NCBI GenBank assembly: GCA_016287755.1
Contig: JAEEWT010000018.1
Span: 1 to 64,000, forward strand
DNA: 64,000 bases
Reading direction: 5' to 3'
Source of the DNA: Prevotella sp.
GTDB lineage: Bacteria > Bacteroidota > Bacteroidia > Bacteroidales > Bacteroidaceae
Shown: piece after piece, positions 18,701 through 27,168 of the stretch
Layout of the letters: every line of letters begins with the position of its first letter
How positions within the stretch are numbered: position 1 is the first letter of the stretch
The notes under the pieces: generated by a model
Databases searched by the model: none
Seen by the model: the letters and a program-made list of their open reading frames with translations, nothing else
What the model was told of the DNA's origin: nothing
Made by a program: the position numbers and the translations under genes

Positions 18701-18884
18701 GGATTAGTTATAACTGATGCTATTTTAAGTATCGAATGCTTACGTAAGATTTAGCTTCTCATCGATGTCTGCTATATATAAAAGAATGTCCATTCTTATA
18801 GATTTTGTAGAAATTCCTTCTTTGTTAATCTCTATTATATATGTCAGCATGGTGTTACTAACATAGCCTTACCAATTGAATTGT

Positions 18885-20345
18885 CTATACTGTACTTATA
18901 TCAAAGTCCATCAACTCATTAACAACTCTCTCAAACTTTTCAATCAGCGCAATTGTCATGCTCAATTCTTTCTCCGTATAAGTGGGCAAACCATGCAAAT
19001 GGGCATGTGATAATGGGTGCATGGATAGTTTTTGGAATATCCGCAACTCCTTAACAACAGGCAACACTGTATGATTAAAAAACTTGTTGGCGCGATAATC
19101 AGCATACTTCCGACGTAGAGTTCTCATCATTACGTCGTTTATCTCAAGTTCCATGATACCCTTCATGTGGTCAATCATATCTTCGGAGGTCTTGAAATGA
19201 TGTCCATCATCTTCATGCAGATAAACAGTTTTTCCACTCTCCAAACGTTCCAAAATATGGCTGCATTCATTCTTTCCACCCACATGAACAATTTTGGAAA
19301 ACTCATGTAGTAGTTCCTCAAAATAGCTGCGAATGTCGTTGCCCAGGTTTTGAAGGTCTTCAGAGCCAGACTCTAATCTCTCTCGCAAAATCTGGCATTG
19401 TTTCTTTTCTTTTTTCTTGGGTAATTTGTGCTCATATACTTTGTGTTTGCCTCCACAATCATACACATTCATGTATTTCCATTGCCCACACTCCTTTACT
19501 ACATTGTTGATGGTATATATCCACAAGTTGTAGAAACTGATATTATGGGTGAATATAAACTTTTGATACTTCGTAAAGTTGTTTTGAATATAACGCATTA
19601 GCAGAACCCGATTTGAAGCATCCAGACTAGTAATGATATCATCAAGCACCAAAATCCTAACTTTTGTTTCATCTATTTCTTCTAATGCCCTTATGGTATT
19701 AAGCAGAAGGACAAGTACTATCAGGTTAATAATTGCCTCATTAAAGTAGACTCGGATATTCTCAATGTATGTATCCTCACTCCAAGGCCCTTTCAGACTT
19801 AACTTCAAGTCATTCTCTCGTGATATTGTCACTGTTACGTTTTCTTCTTTGAATGCATTCTTAAGGTCAGAATTTACAGAATCTTCAATTATCTCCGTCA
19901 TTACCTGATTATCCATCAGTGCGTTCACATCACCATGGATGTAAATACTATTCAAAAGTTCTTTATATGAGATATAATTTCCCACTTGGATGTCACTATA
20001 GCATATCATACTGACGTGATAGTCCTGGTAATCAGCATGATTAATGAAGTCCTGATACTCTTCGCTGTTAACTCTTATATTGTATCCTGCATTTCCTCTG
20101 TGGTCATATTGATTGGCAAGGTATGTCTCCAATTGTGCTCGTTGCTCATCTGGCGTTGCACCTATCCTATGTTCATTTGCAATGCGTTGGTAAAAGAATA
20201 CCAGTTTTAGTGCATCGTAAACGGAACTCTTGCCAGCCCCATTCTCTCCATACAACAATAGGCTCCGTTTGTCCAGATTTAAATCCACAGCTTCTTTAAA
20301 AGCCTTGAACCTTTCAATTCTTAAACTCTCTATTTTATCAGCCAT
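18885..20345 (-). CDS. AAA/ABC-type ATPase paired with the DUF262 protein
   Basis: 486 residues. N-terminal ABC-like fold starting IESLRIERFKAFKEAVDLNL, Walker A LLYGENGAGKSS (about 31-42), Walker B RILVLDDIITSLDASN (about 232-247), and an H-loop IFTHN. This is the AAA_15/RecF-like class of solitary ATPases, with no long coiled coil. The C-terminal half (about 300-486) is of unknown type, with HVGGKNECSHILERLESG. It starts 3 bp after the DUF262 stop codon. ATPases of this class usually drive or gate a partner effector in defence operons; here the partner would be the DUF262 protein. The role is inferred. Confidence 0.65.
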   Translation of the reverse strand: MADKIESLRIERFKAFKEAVDLNLDKRSLLLYGENGAGKSSVYDALKLVFFYQRIANEHRIGATPDEQRAQLETYLANQYDHRGNAGYNIRVNSEEYQDFINHADYQDYHVSMICYSDIQVGNYISYKELLNSIYIHGDVNALMDNQVMTEIIEDSVNSDLKNAFKEENVTVTISRENDLKLSLKGPWSEDTYIENIRVYFNEAIINLIVLVLLLNTIRALEEIDETKVRILVLDDIITSLDASNRVLLMRYIQNNFTKYQKFIFTHNISFYNLWIYTINNVVKECGQWKYMNVYDCGGKHKVYEHKLPKKKEKKQCQILRERLESGSEDLQNLGNDIRSYFEELLHEFSKIVHVGGKNECSHILERLESGKTVYLHEDDGHHFKTSEDMIDHMKGIMELEINDVMMRTLRRKYADYRANKFFNHTVLPVVKELRIFQKLSMHPLSHAHLHGLPTYTEKELSMTIALIEKFERVVNELMDFDISTV

Positions 20346-20348
20346 ACA

Positions 20349-21992
20349 CTACACTGAAAAGAAATCATACAGTCGTTTCTTTATTTCTTCATTACGCTTC
20401 ATTATCAGGTCTTTATTAACTCTGATACTACCGTCAAGCAATTGGCGTACTTCCAAAATACCAGAGTTCAAATAGTAATTTGCTTTCTTATCACAACTCA
20501 AAGAACGGCGATTAATATCCAGAACAACCATGTTACCAAGACAATTCAACATCTCTTGGTATTCCTCCTGCTGGTCTGGAGCATATCTTTTGACATCGTT
20601 TTGAGTATACACTTGATCAATACTATAGGAAGAAAGTAGTTCCTTGGTCGTCAGATAATAAGCCAATAAAGCATAACCCTTACGTAAAGTGCCCACCCAG
20701 TCGAATCTTGTAATATTGAGATCTGAAATTCTATTCTCGCCTATCTCCTGCTTATGTGTTATCTGTTTAATATACTCATACATGCGGAATTTTACCGTAG
20801 TGGTACTACCCATAAAATAACAATAGCGAATTAAAGCTTTTATCAATTCTATAAATTGGCTACTATCTTTTATTATATTCTCCCATCCGTATTCAAACAG
20901 ATAGGTTGCCAGCACGTATTTCGGATATTGATTGGTGTATGCATTGATAATTTGCATCCATTTGCCTAACTCATTTTGTTGGCTAGCACTTGTGGTCAAG
21001 AACTTCAGCACCCAAACCATTTTATTCAAATCATCCAATATGTCTTTATATTCCTTATTCTGTAATGGCGAGAATTTTTCCAATAGGAAGAATTGCCTTA
21101 AACTTTTTTCGCCATAAGTAATGTTGTTTCGTCCTCTGATGATGTGAGAATAGTAACGGAATATGTCATCAATTGTCATACCCACATCTTCAACAAGAGA
21201 TTTCAAGTCAGTCCAATTCTGTATAAACATATCCTTCTCCTTTACGCTCACTGCTTTCCTGTAAAGGCGTTCCTTAAAAATATCGGCATCTTCCAAGTCC
21301 ATGCCTCGATTATTCAGTGTTTCGAAAATCACCAATGCCCGGTCACTTGCATCTTCCATATCTGTACCCGTTAACTCTATAGGAAGTACAGACACATTGT
21401 CCAACACAAAGAAGATGAAATCCTTCATTTTTTCATCATCATACTCATTGCGCTTAGCAAGTATCCAATTGTACAAATAGAATAGATTGATCTTGATTCT
21501 GCTTTTTATAATATCCTCTCTAATATTTCCTTTTTTATCAAGTGCATTATTATACTCCATTTCAAGTTGCTGCAGTGTCATTTCATGAATGTAGGGAATG
21601 TCTTTCGGGTCATCTGTCTCAAAGACTTCTGATACTATTTTAGGATACGTCTTATCACCTTCACGGGCAGGCACTGCAACGACCTTTTTTAGATCATTTA
21701 GCCCAGGATAAAGCAGATACATCACCTTGAACATCAACCAGATGGTCAATAATCTTTGCTGTCCATCAACCACTCTAGGGCGATTTTTCTCCACGGGACT
21801 CTTGGCCATAAGAATGTTCCCTACAAAAAACTCCTTCCTGCCTTCAAAAGCCTCTACTATATCCGAGAATAACTGCGAACATTGGTCATACTCCCATGAA
21901 TAGGGTCGTTGATAACTCGGTATGATAAATCTGTCGCCAGTCCCGAAGATTCCCTTTAAATCCTGCTGTGACGCTTGTAAATTCAATGCCAT
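20349..21992 (-). CDS. DUF262 (GmrSD-like) protein with altered HNH-like tail
   Basis: 547 residues. The DUF262 core shows IPSYQRPYSWE (24-34) and RVVDGQQRLLTIW (73-85), the signature DGQQR site that binds or hydrolyses nucleotide in GmrSD-type enzymes. The C-terminal region aligns by eye with DUF1524, including LGNMVVLD and CDKKANYYLNSG. However, where the family has a (D/E)HIxPQ motif with the catalytic His, this protein reads IDQVYTQND (about 458-466), so the nuclease centre may be lost. Cotranscribed with the AAA ATPase (3-bp gap). Known relatives restrict modified phage DNA; this variant would need another way of acting. Confidence 0.75.
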   Translation of the reverse strand: MALNLQASQQDLKGIFGTGDRFIIPSYQRPYSWEYDQCSQLFSDIVEAFEGRKEFFVGNILMAKSPVEKNRPRVVDGQQRLLTIWLMFKVMYLLYPGLNDLKKVVAVPAREGDKTYPKIVSEVFETDDPKDIPYIHEMTLQQLEMEYNNALDKKGNIREDIIKSRIKINLFYLYNWILAKRNEYDDEKMKDFIFFVLDNVSVLPIELTGTDMEDASDRALVIFETLNNRGMDLEDADIFKERLYRKAVSVKEKDMFIQNWTDLKSLVEDVGMTIDDIFRYYSHIIRGRNNITYGEKSLRQFFLLEKFSPLQNKEYKDILDDLNKMVWVLKFLTTSASQQNELGKWMQIINAYTNQYPKYVLATYLFEYGWENIIKDSSQFIELIKALIRYCYFMGSTTTVKFRMYEYIKQITHKQEIGENRISDLNITRFDWVGTLRKGYALLAYYLTTKELLSSYSIDQVYTQNDVKRYAPDQQEEYQEMLNCLGNMVVLDINRRSLSCDKKANYYLNSGILEVRQLLDGSIRVNKDLIMKRNEEIKKRLYDFFSV

Positions 21993-22027
21993 ATTATTTC
22001 AATATTATATTAATCTAATATTAAATA

Positions 22028-22035
22028 CAAAGATA
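22028..22035 (-). promoter_or_regulatory. -7 box of the DUF262-ATPase operon
   Basis: Perfect minus-strand TATCTTTG, about 36 bp upstream of the ATG at 21992. No clear -33 element at the right spacing. Confidence 0.5.
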
Positions 22036-22236
22036 CGAAATATTCATCAACTTGAGATAGAAGAAGAGTATTTTTATGTCTTTTTTGCAATTGTGACTCG
22101 GATTAGTCAGTTTTCCCACCTCTGCCTTGATCTTGACAGCATACTTATGACTAAGATGCTTTGCAGATATAACTCTCTTATCAGATGTATCAGAGAACTA
22201 TCACAGATCCAATGGACACAATTAAAACAAACGATC

Positions 22237-22392
22237 TCATAGTCTTTTATGTTCAGGCTTCAAACTGCCAGCATTATACAATTTCTTGTTATGGTATATG
22301 AAATGAAACATTAGTTTCTCTTCCAGATAGTATTTGGAAGGCTTACGATGCTTGCGCTCCGTTAACTCCATCACTTCCTTGTATCTTATCAT
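22237..22392 (-). pseudogene. Helicase-associated-domain remnant (51 codons)
   Basis: A frame from ATG 22392 to TGA 22237 reads KHRKPSKYYLEEKLMFHFIY followed by HNKKLYNAGSLKPEHKRL. This matches the repeat pattern of Bacteroidota helicase-associated modules (xxRxPSK...L..W...N.KL.NAG.LKPER). An in-frame stop codon directly precedes the ATG, so the rest of the parent gene is missing. It lies in the 21993-22449 gap between two defence-like operons; besides this remnant and the promoter at 22028, nothing else was seen there. Confidence 0.45.
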
Positions 22393-22449
22393 CTAGCGTT
22401 CATCCTATTTCATTTCCACTAAATATCATATATCGTAAATGGGGAAAAC

Positions 22450-22743
22450 TTATTCCTGACAATACTTATCATAAGACTCTTTATAGATACTTCTTCGTCT
22501 TTCTATGAACTCTTCTCTGCGATCATGTATATCTTTCAACTGCTGGCTAACATGTTTATAGACAATCTTTTGGGCAGGATTTGGAAGCATCCTTTCATCA
22601 TATGGATCTACTTCAAAATCCTCATCATCTAGAGCAGACTTCACCAGTGCTAGCAAATCCTCTTTAGTGATGTTTACCACATCCACCCACTCGGTTCCTC
22701 TAAGGAAAAGACCTATATTACTTTCTATTTTTAAGTTCTTCAT
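22450..22743 (-). CDS. Small charged protein of the FRG/PHP cassette
   Basis: 97 residues from the ATG at 22743 (MKNLKIESNIGLFLRGTEW); an earlier ATG at 22752 adds three residues. Either start overlaps the 3' end of the PHP-ATPase gene (stop at 22718) by 26-35 bp, so translation is probably coupled. No family recognised. It has two acidic/basic helical parts, with ITKEDLLALVKSALDDEDFE in the middle and DIHDRREEFIERRRSIYKES at the end. The size and coupling suggest a regulator, antidote or adaptor of the ATPase; this is a guess. Confidence 0.55.
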   Translation of the reverse strand: MKNLKIESNIGLFLRGTEWVDVVNITKEDLLALVKSALDDEDFEVDPYDERMLPNPAQKIVYKHVSQQLKDIHDRREEFIERRRSIYKESYDKYCQE

Positions 22744-24766
22744 ACATTCCACTCCTTTCTTTGTATATTTTCTCTCCAGCTTCTAGACTGGTAATTGTAA
22801 CATCAAAATTATCTATTTCATCACCATTCACTGTTACCAATTTCTTGGCATCAGGATACCCGCTATAAAGTCTAAAGACTCGTTCGCCATTTTCTATCTT
22901 CTTCTCAGCATATATGACGTAATTTGGCTTTATAGACTTTCCTATAGTACTGTTATGAGTTGAAACAATGACTGGCATGACACTGGCCATATTCTTAATG
23001 AATCCATTAATCTGGTCACTAAGGAATACATTGTCAAATGATGATTCAGGCTCATCAATCAACAAAATATCGTATAGTTGAGCATCCTGTATTCGCTGAA
23101 TAAATATAAACTCCGATCGCTCACCACCTGATACTTCTAGTCCATCACTGTTCATAACTTTATAATCTATACCTACAAATGCTTTATGCAGTAATGAACT
23201 ATCTACTCCGTAATCTTTCAATTTACACAAAAAATCCACAGGACTATCATATAAATCATAACAATCATGAAGAGATGTGGATATACCACCACGTCTTTTT
23301 ATATCAGAAACATTCTGATACGGATTCTTACTTATTCTTATCGTGAAAGTTCCCTTGGGTTCCGTAAAGATTACGGATGGTTTTTTTATGGCATTAACAA
23401 TTTCTTCAAATTTCTTTCTCTTCACTTCTCGAAGCGCCATATCATATATATTAATCTCAGGGACCTGAGGGATGGGTGAATATAGTTGCAATTCATTCTT
23501 TACACTCTCAATAATAGAATTGGCTAAACCCTTCTGGTCGTTTTCGAAAATAGTTTTCCACAACAATTCAACCAGCGCTTTCAGTAAACTTTTAAGGGAG
23601 TCCATGCTGACATGTTGATCAACAATAGCCCGGAACTGCGTTGTTTCTATTAAGCACAATGTTGCATCTATCAAATTCTCCAGCTCTTCTGTATCCTTAG
23701 TTGAGAAAGTACTCTCTTCGTATAATGCAGTCTTGGAGAAAAGATCCTTTTGATTCTCCATTTCTGCTTTTTTTAGTAAACATGAAAGATACTCTTCAAT
23801 TTTGTTTTCATCACTATGCGCGGTTGGCTGCAACACTATGTCGTCTACAACATCTTTAAATGGCTTCATATATTCAGCCACTTTACTTTCCATTTTCACC
23901 TTGTCATCACCAAACAATTGGTCAGCCCCAAATTCTCTTCCATTATTTAGCAACTCAAATTGCTTAATGTACTTGGCCCTGTTACCGTAAATTTCATGTA
24001 TTTTATTCATGGTATAGCTCTTTCCTGTAGATCTCTTACCATACATGATATTTAACCCTGTAGAAATCATTTGTCCATTATTGAATATCTGGAACAAGTT
24101 ATTTCCATCCTTCTCGGACAATTTCACCTTGGTTTTGTCTCTCAAACACAACTTTAATGATGCAACGTCAACTTCATTTACTTCAAGGAATGTTTGGCGT
24201 ATGGGGTAGTCTGATGGCGTTACACCTTGTTTAAACCGGAAATCACTGAATAGTACAGGAGTCAATCTCTCTTCTGCATTCTTTTGCATAAAGAGGAATT
24301 TCTTTACGCTCGAAACTTCACCGGCGAAAATATACTCACCAAGGGCTTCTATAATAGGCTTAGGAAGTTCTGGCGATTTATCGTAATGAGGGATAAGAAG
24401 ATATTTGCTTAAATCCGTAAAAATGTTTTGAAACTCTTGTAATGTAAGAGTGTCTTGGGCTGTTTTTATCTTTTCATTCACTGCAGCACATTTAGAGATA
24501 AACTCCATGATATCCCCGTCGTTATTGGCAATCAAGAGTATATGACCTCCCTCCAGGTCAACCTCTATGCCAGGTAGCACAGTAGTAGGAGTCAGTTCTT
24601 TTACTATAGCCATGTAATTACCATAATCAAATAAATTATGATTAGTTATCGCAATCACATCTATATTCAATATACGAACATACCCTTTTAGCACATCCAT
24701 GCTAAAATCAAACGCACTATCCGAAACGCCCTTTATAGTATGTACATGTAGGTCACACTTCTTCAT
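22718..24766 (-). CDS. PHP phosphoesterase-ABC ATPase fusion
   Basis: 682 residues. N-terminal PHP domain (1-200) with metal ligands visible: DLHVH (His7, His9), TNHN (His43), GIEVD (Glu68), His75, IPHYDK (His127) and FSDF (Asp175). Then an SMC/ABC-type ATPase: Walker A MYGKRSTGKSY (241-251), signature SGGE (546-549), Walker B ILLIDEPESSF (566-576), and H-loop STHN (His604). The two ATPase halves are separated by about 290 residues, shorter than in SMC proteins. The architecture is like TrlF-type PHP-ATPases but smaller. Family knowledge: PHP domains hydrolyse phosphoester bonds, and ATPases of this kind sense nucleic acid or proteins. Second gene of a three-gene operon, 14 bp behind the FRG gene. 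Confidence 0.75.
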   Translation of the reverse strand: MKKCDLHVHTIKGVSDSAFDFSMDVLKGYVRILNIDVIAITNHNLFDYGNYMAIVKELTPTTVLPGIEVDLEGGHILLIANNDGDIMEFISKCAAVNEKIKTAQDTLTLQEFQNIFTDLSKYLLIPHYDKSPELPKPIIEALGEYIFAGEVSSVKKFLFMQKNAEERLTPVLFSDFRFKQGVTPSDYPIRQTFLEVNEVDVASLKLCLRDKTKVKLSEKDGNNLFQIFNNGQMISTGLNIMYGKRSTGKSYTMNKIHEIYGNRAKYIKQFELLNNGREFGADQLFGDDKVKMESKVAEYMKPFKDVVDDIVLQPTAHSDENKIEEYLSCLLKKAEMENQKDLFSKTALYEESTFSTKDTEELENLIDATLCLIETTQFRAIVDQHVSMDSLKSLLKALVELLWKTIFENDQKGLANSIIESVKNELQLYSPIPQVPEINIYDMALREVKRKKFEEIVNAIKKPSVIFTEPKGTFTIRISKNPYQNVSDIKRRGGISTSLHDCYDLYDSPVDFLCKLKDYGVDSSLLHKAFVGIDYKVMNSDGLEVSGGERSEFIFIQRIQDAQLYDILLIDEPESSFDNVFLSDQINGFIKNMASVMPVIVSTHNSTIGKSIKPNYVIYAEKKIENGERVFRLYSGYPDAKKLVTVNGDEIDNFDVTITSLEAGEKIYKERSGMYEELKNRK

Positions 24767-24780
24767 ATTCTAACCCCATC

Positions 24781-25722
24781 TTAAACATATTTTGCAATTG
24801 AGAACTCTTCCCTATCCAAAAGTTCGCTTTTAGAAAGAAGCAATCCGTAACCTGTGTCATAGGCTGGAGATGGAAAAAGATTATCTTGGGTAAGGAGGGT
24901 CCCATTACCAAGCCAATCAGAAACTTTGTCAATTCTCGCACGCAGAATTCCTAACACATCAGTTGCCATGTTATAGTCGTAACTGCGATCTTCATGGATT
25001 TTCTTTCTCAACACAATTCCATGCTGGGCATGAGGACGCAAAAAAATGGAGGGTAGTGCATCTCTGAGATCAACTTCAATATAGTTCTCCGATTCATACA
25101 CACCATCCTTTTTCAGAGATTCCCCATAGGGTGTACCTATTAATAGAATGTATTGATAGAATTCTTTATCTTCCAATGGCCCCTTGGTAGCAAACTCCTC
25201 AAATGGAATAATACGCTTTTCATAATGGTAATAGGTCTGCAGAATGGAATATTTTTTGCACTTGTACAACCCCATCCAGAGTGCAATCCAATGGTTGTCG
25301 ACCACATCAATATACCTTGTGGGCACACCATAGTGTTGCAGTACACCTTCTATCTTATGTTTATTTCGTTTCAAATCTCCTGTCTTTGAAAGTTTAAGGT
25401 TCTTGAACAATTCATCATCAGTCAAAACGTCATCCATATAAGCAATTAACTTCTGCTCTGCCTTTGAATAATTCTTTTTACCCCTTATAAACGATGGATT
25501 TAAATTGTCATGTAGATGGCATTCACCCCGATAATACACATTACCATATTGCCGGTTATTGAATTTGACATGTCCAATTAATTGATTCAATCCATGTATA
25601 GTATTAACTTCAAAAACAGGTACTTTGTGACCACACCCAAATGTATGTTCACCCACATATATGGTATCGTTTACTTTTAAATTTTTGTTCAATACAACCC
25701 CTTTGTCCATTATTTTTATCAT
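24781..25722 (-). CDS. FRG-domain protein
   Basis: 313 residues. The FRG domain is recognisable from VYYRGECHLHDNLNPSFIRG (62-81) and LQHYGVPTRYIDVVDNHWIA (128-147), the two conserved blocks (YRG...P...R and QHYGxPTRxxD). The biochemical activity of FRG domains is not settled; they are repeatedly found in phage-defence and toxin contexts. The ATG at 25722 gives MIKIMDKGV; the ATG at 25710 is an alternative. It heads the operon FRG, PHP-ATPase, small protein. Its start lies about 10 bp from the TTCCGTA repeat tract beside remnant B, so the cassette may have been inserted at that repeat. Confidence 0.75.
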   Translation of the reverse strand: MIKIMDKGVVLNKNLKVNDTIYVGEHTFGCGHKVPVFEVNTIHGLNQLIGHVKFNNRQYGNVYYRGECHLHDNLNPSFIRGKKNYSKAEQKLIAYMDDVLTDDELFKNLKLSKTGDLKRNKHKIEGVLQHYGVPTRYIDVVDNHWIALWMGLYKCKKYSILQTYYHYEKRIIPFEEFATKGPLEDKEFYQYILLIGTPYGESLKKDGVYESENYIEVDLRDALPSIFLRPHAQHGIVLRKKIHEDRSYDYNMATDVLGILRARIDKVSDWLGNGTLLTQDNLFPSPAYDTGYGLLLSKSELLDREEFSIAKYV

Positions 25723-25775
25723 TCCTTAGTTCCGTATTTCCGTTCCTCCGTAGTTCCGGCATCCTTTAGATGCCC

Positions 25776-25946
25776 TCACACCTCCATCAACCACTTCCAC
25801 GCTGGCACCACAAAAACACCCTCTCCCGTGCCCTACTCATCATTAGTAATCAGCAGGCAGTTCCTGTCTTCGTGCGTCTTGTCATACTTCACTGGTAGCG
25901 GCACCTCCCTGTTGTAAGTTGCATCCTCCTTGATGCTGTGTTTCAT
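25776..25946 (-). pseudogene. C-terminal remnant of an AAA ATPase (DUF4143-like), copy B
   Basis: Translating from ATG 25946 gives HSIKEDATYNREVPLPVKYD and CLLITNDE, an internal stop (TAG), then GTGEGVFVVPAWKWLMEV and the final TGA. It is homologous at DNA and protein level to copy A (359-604) and is preceded by the same kind of TTCCGTA tract (25732-25758). With the internal stop and the missing N-terminal region it is clearly dead. The rest of the 25723-25963 gap has no other gene. Confidence 0.65.
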
Positions 25947-25963
25947 ATAACTATATATAATTG

Positions 25964-27097
25964 TTATTGCTGTCCACTTATCACGACCTTCTTCCCCCCT
26001 TGTATATACACTCCCTTCTTTGGCGTGCCTTGCACTCTGCGACCGCTGAGATCGTAGATATAACCAGCATAATCTTGTGATGATGTGGGTGCCTGTATGC
26101 CGGTTTGGTATTCATCCAGAGCGAGGATTTTCCCAGAGAACACCTCTTTGTATCGGTCAATCTCCGATGTCTCGACATATAGTGTTGTCTGCCCGTTCAT
26201 ACCTGCAAATAGAGACCTGTTTATATTTCGATTGTCAAGGACACCTCTTATAACCAAAGCATCCAATGAACAATTCATAAATGACAAGGAACCAATGAAA
26301 GTAACGTTTGCTGGTATGTCTATTACCTTCAAGGAAGTACAGCCGAAGAAGGCTTGCTCACCAATGTTCTTCACACCTTTCGGAATCTCAATCGATTTCA
26401 GACTGGAACAATCCCTGAACATGTATGCCCCAAGATAAGTTATACCCTCTGGAAGAGTCACTGTCTCTAGTCTGCTGCAACCACCAAAACAGCCACCACA
26501 TAACTCACTGACAGAAGCAGGCAATTCAATAGAAACAAGGTTCTCAATAGATGAGAAGGCACCAAATCCTATCCATGTTACACCATCTGGCACGGCATAC
26601 GATTCCGCCTTCATCCCTCCTGGACAAGCGTACAGTCTCGTTCCGTCCTTATTGAAAAGTATTCCTCCGATAGAACGCATGATCGGGTTTTCCTCCTCCA
26701 CCTCGATGGATTCGAGAGCGGTACAACCATCAAAAGGATTCATGCAGTCAGATGAAGCTTCTCCTGCAATATTCGGATCGTCAGTAAGAACATGATGAAC
26801 AACTTGGTCTATCGTCTTGGGTATCTTTATCCTTGTCAACTCCTTACTGAAACGAAATGCCATGTGAGCAATACCTTTCACTATATAGGTTTCTCCATCG
26901 TAACTGATCTCCGATGGGAGCTCTAATTCACCTGTCCATGTATTCCCGTTGTCTATTGCTGCCTCATGGGTTTCAGGGTACAAGTAGTATTTCAAACCGT
27001 CGATTGTTACATTCTGGGCTGCGGCATACGTCAGTGCGGAAAGACACATCATGAATACCGTCATTCTCTTGTTTATTATGTTTATTATTTCCATCAT
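25964..27097 (-). CDS. BspA-like leucine-rich-repeat surface protein
   Basis: 377 residues. Signal peptide (about 1-28, ending YAAAQ), then LRR_5 repeats of the TpLRR/BspA kind (LTRIKIPKTI, LVSIELPASV, LETVTLPEGITYLGAYMF, LKSIEIPKGVKNIGEQAF, LKVIDIPANVTFIG). A C-terminal segment follows: IYDLSGRRVQGTPKKGVYIQ, ending in GGKKVVI. That tail is widespread in Prevotella secreted proteins and resembles a short sorting signal. Family members bind host or extracellular proteins. A separate -7 box (27123-27130) suggests its own promoter, although it follows the protease gene on the same strand at 71 bp. Confidence 0.8.
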   Translation of the reverse strand: MMEIINIINKRMTVFMMCLSALTYAAAQNVTIDGLKYYLYPETHEAAIDNGNTWTGELELPSEISYDGETYIVKGIAHMAFRFSKELTRIKIPKTIDQVVHHVLTDDPNIAGEASSDCMNPFDGCTALESIEVEEENPIMRSIGGILFNKDGTRLYACPGGMKAESYAVPDGVTWIGFGAFSSIENLVSIELPASVSELCGGCFGGCSRLETVTLPEGITYLGAYMFRDCSSLKSIEIPKGVKNIGEQAFFGCTSLKVIDIPANVTFIGSLSFMNCSLDALVIRGVLDNRNINRSLFAGMNGQTTLYVETSEIDRYKEVFSGKILALDEYQTGIQAPTSSQDYAGYIYDLSGRRVQGTPKKGVYIQGGKKVVISGQQ

Positions 27098-27122
27098 AAA
27101 TGTTGTATATTAATAATCAGTG

Positions 27123-27130
27123 CAAAGATA
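27123..27130 (-). promoter_or_regulatory. -7 box of the BspA-like gene
   Basis: Perfect minus-strand TATCTTTG, 26 bp before the ATG at 27097; no good -33 element. Confidence 0.45.
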
Positions 27131-27168
27131 TGAAAAAAAAAGATACGATATTATGAAAGTGGAGTTAA

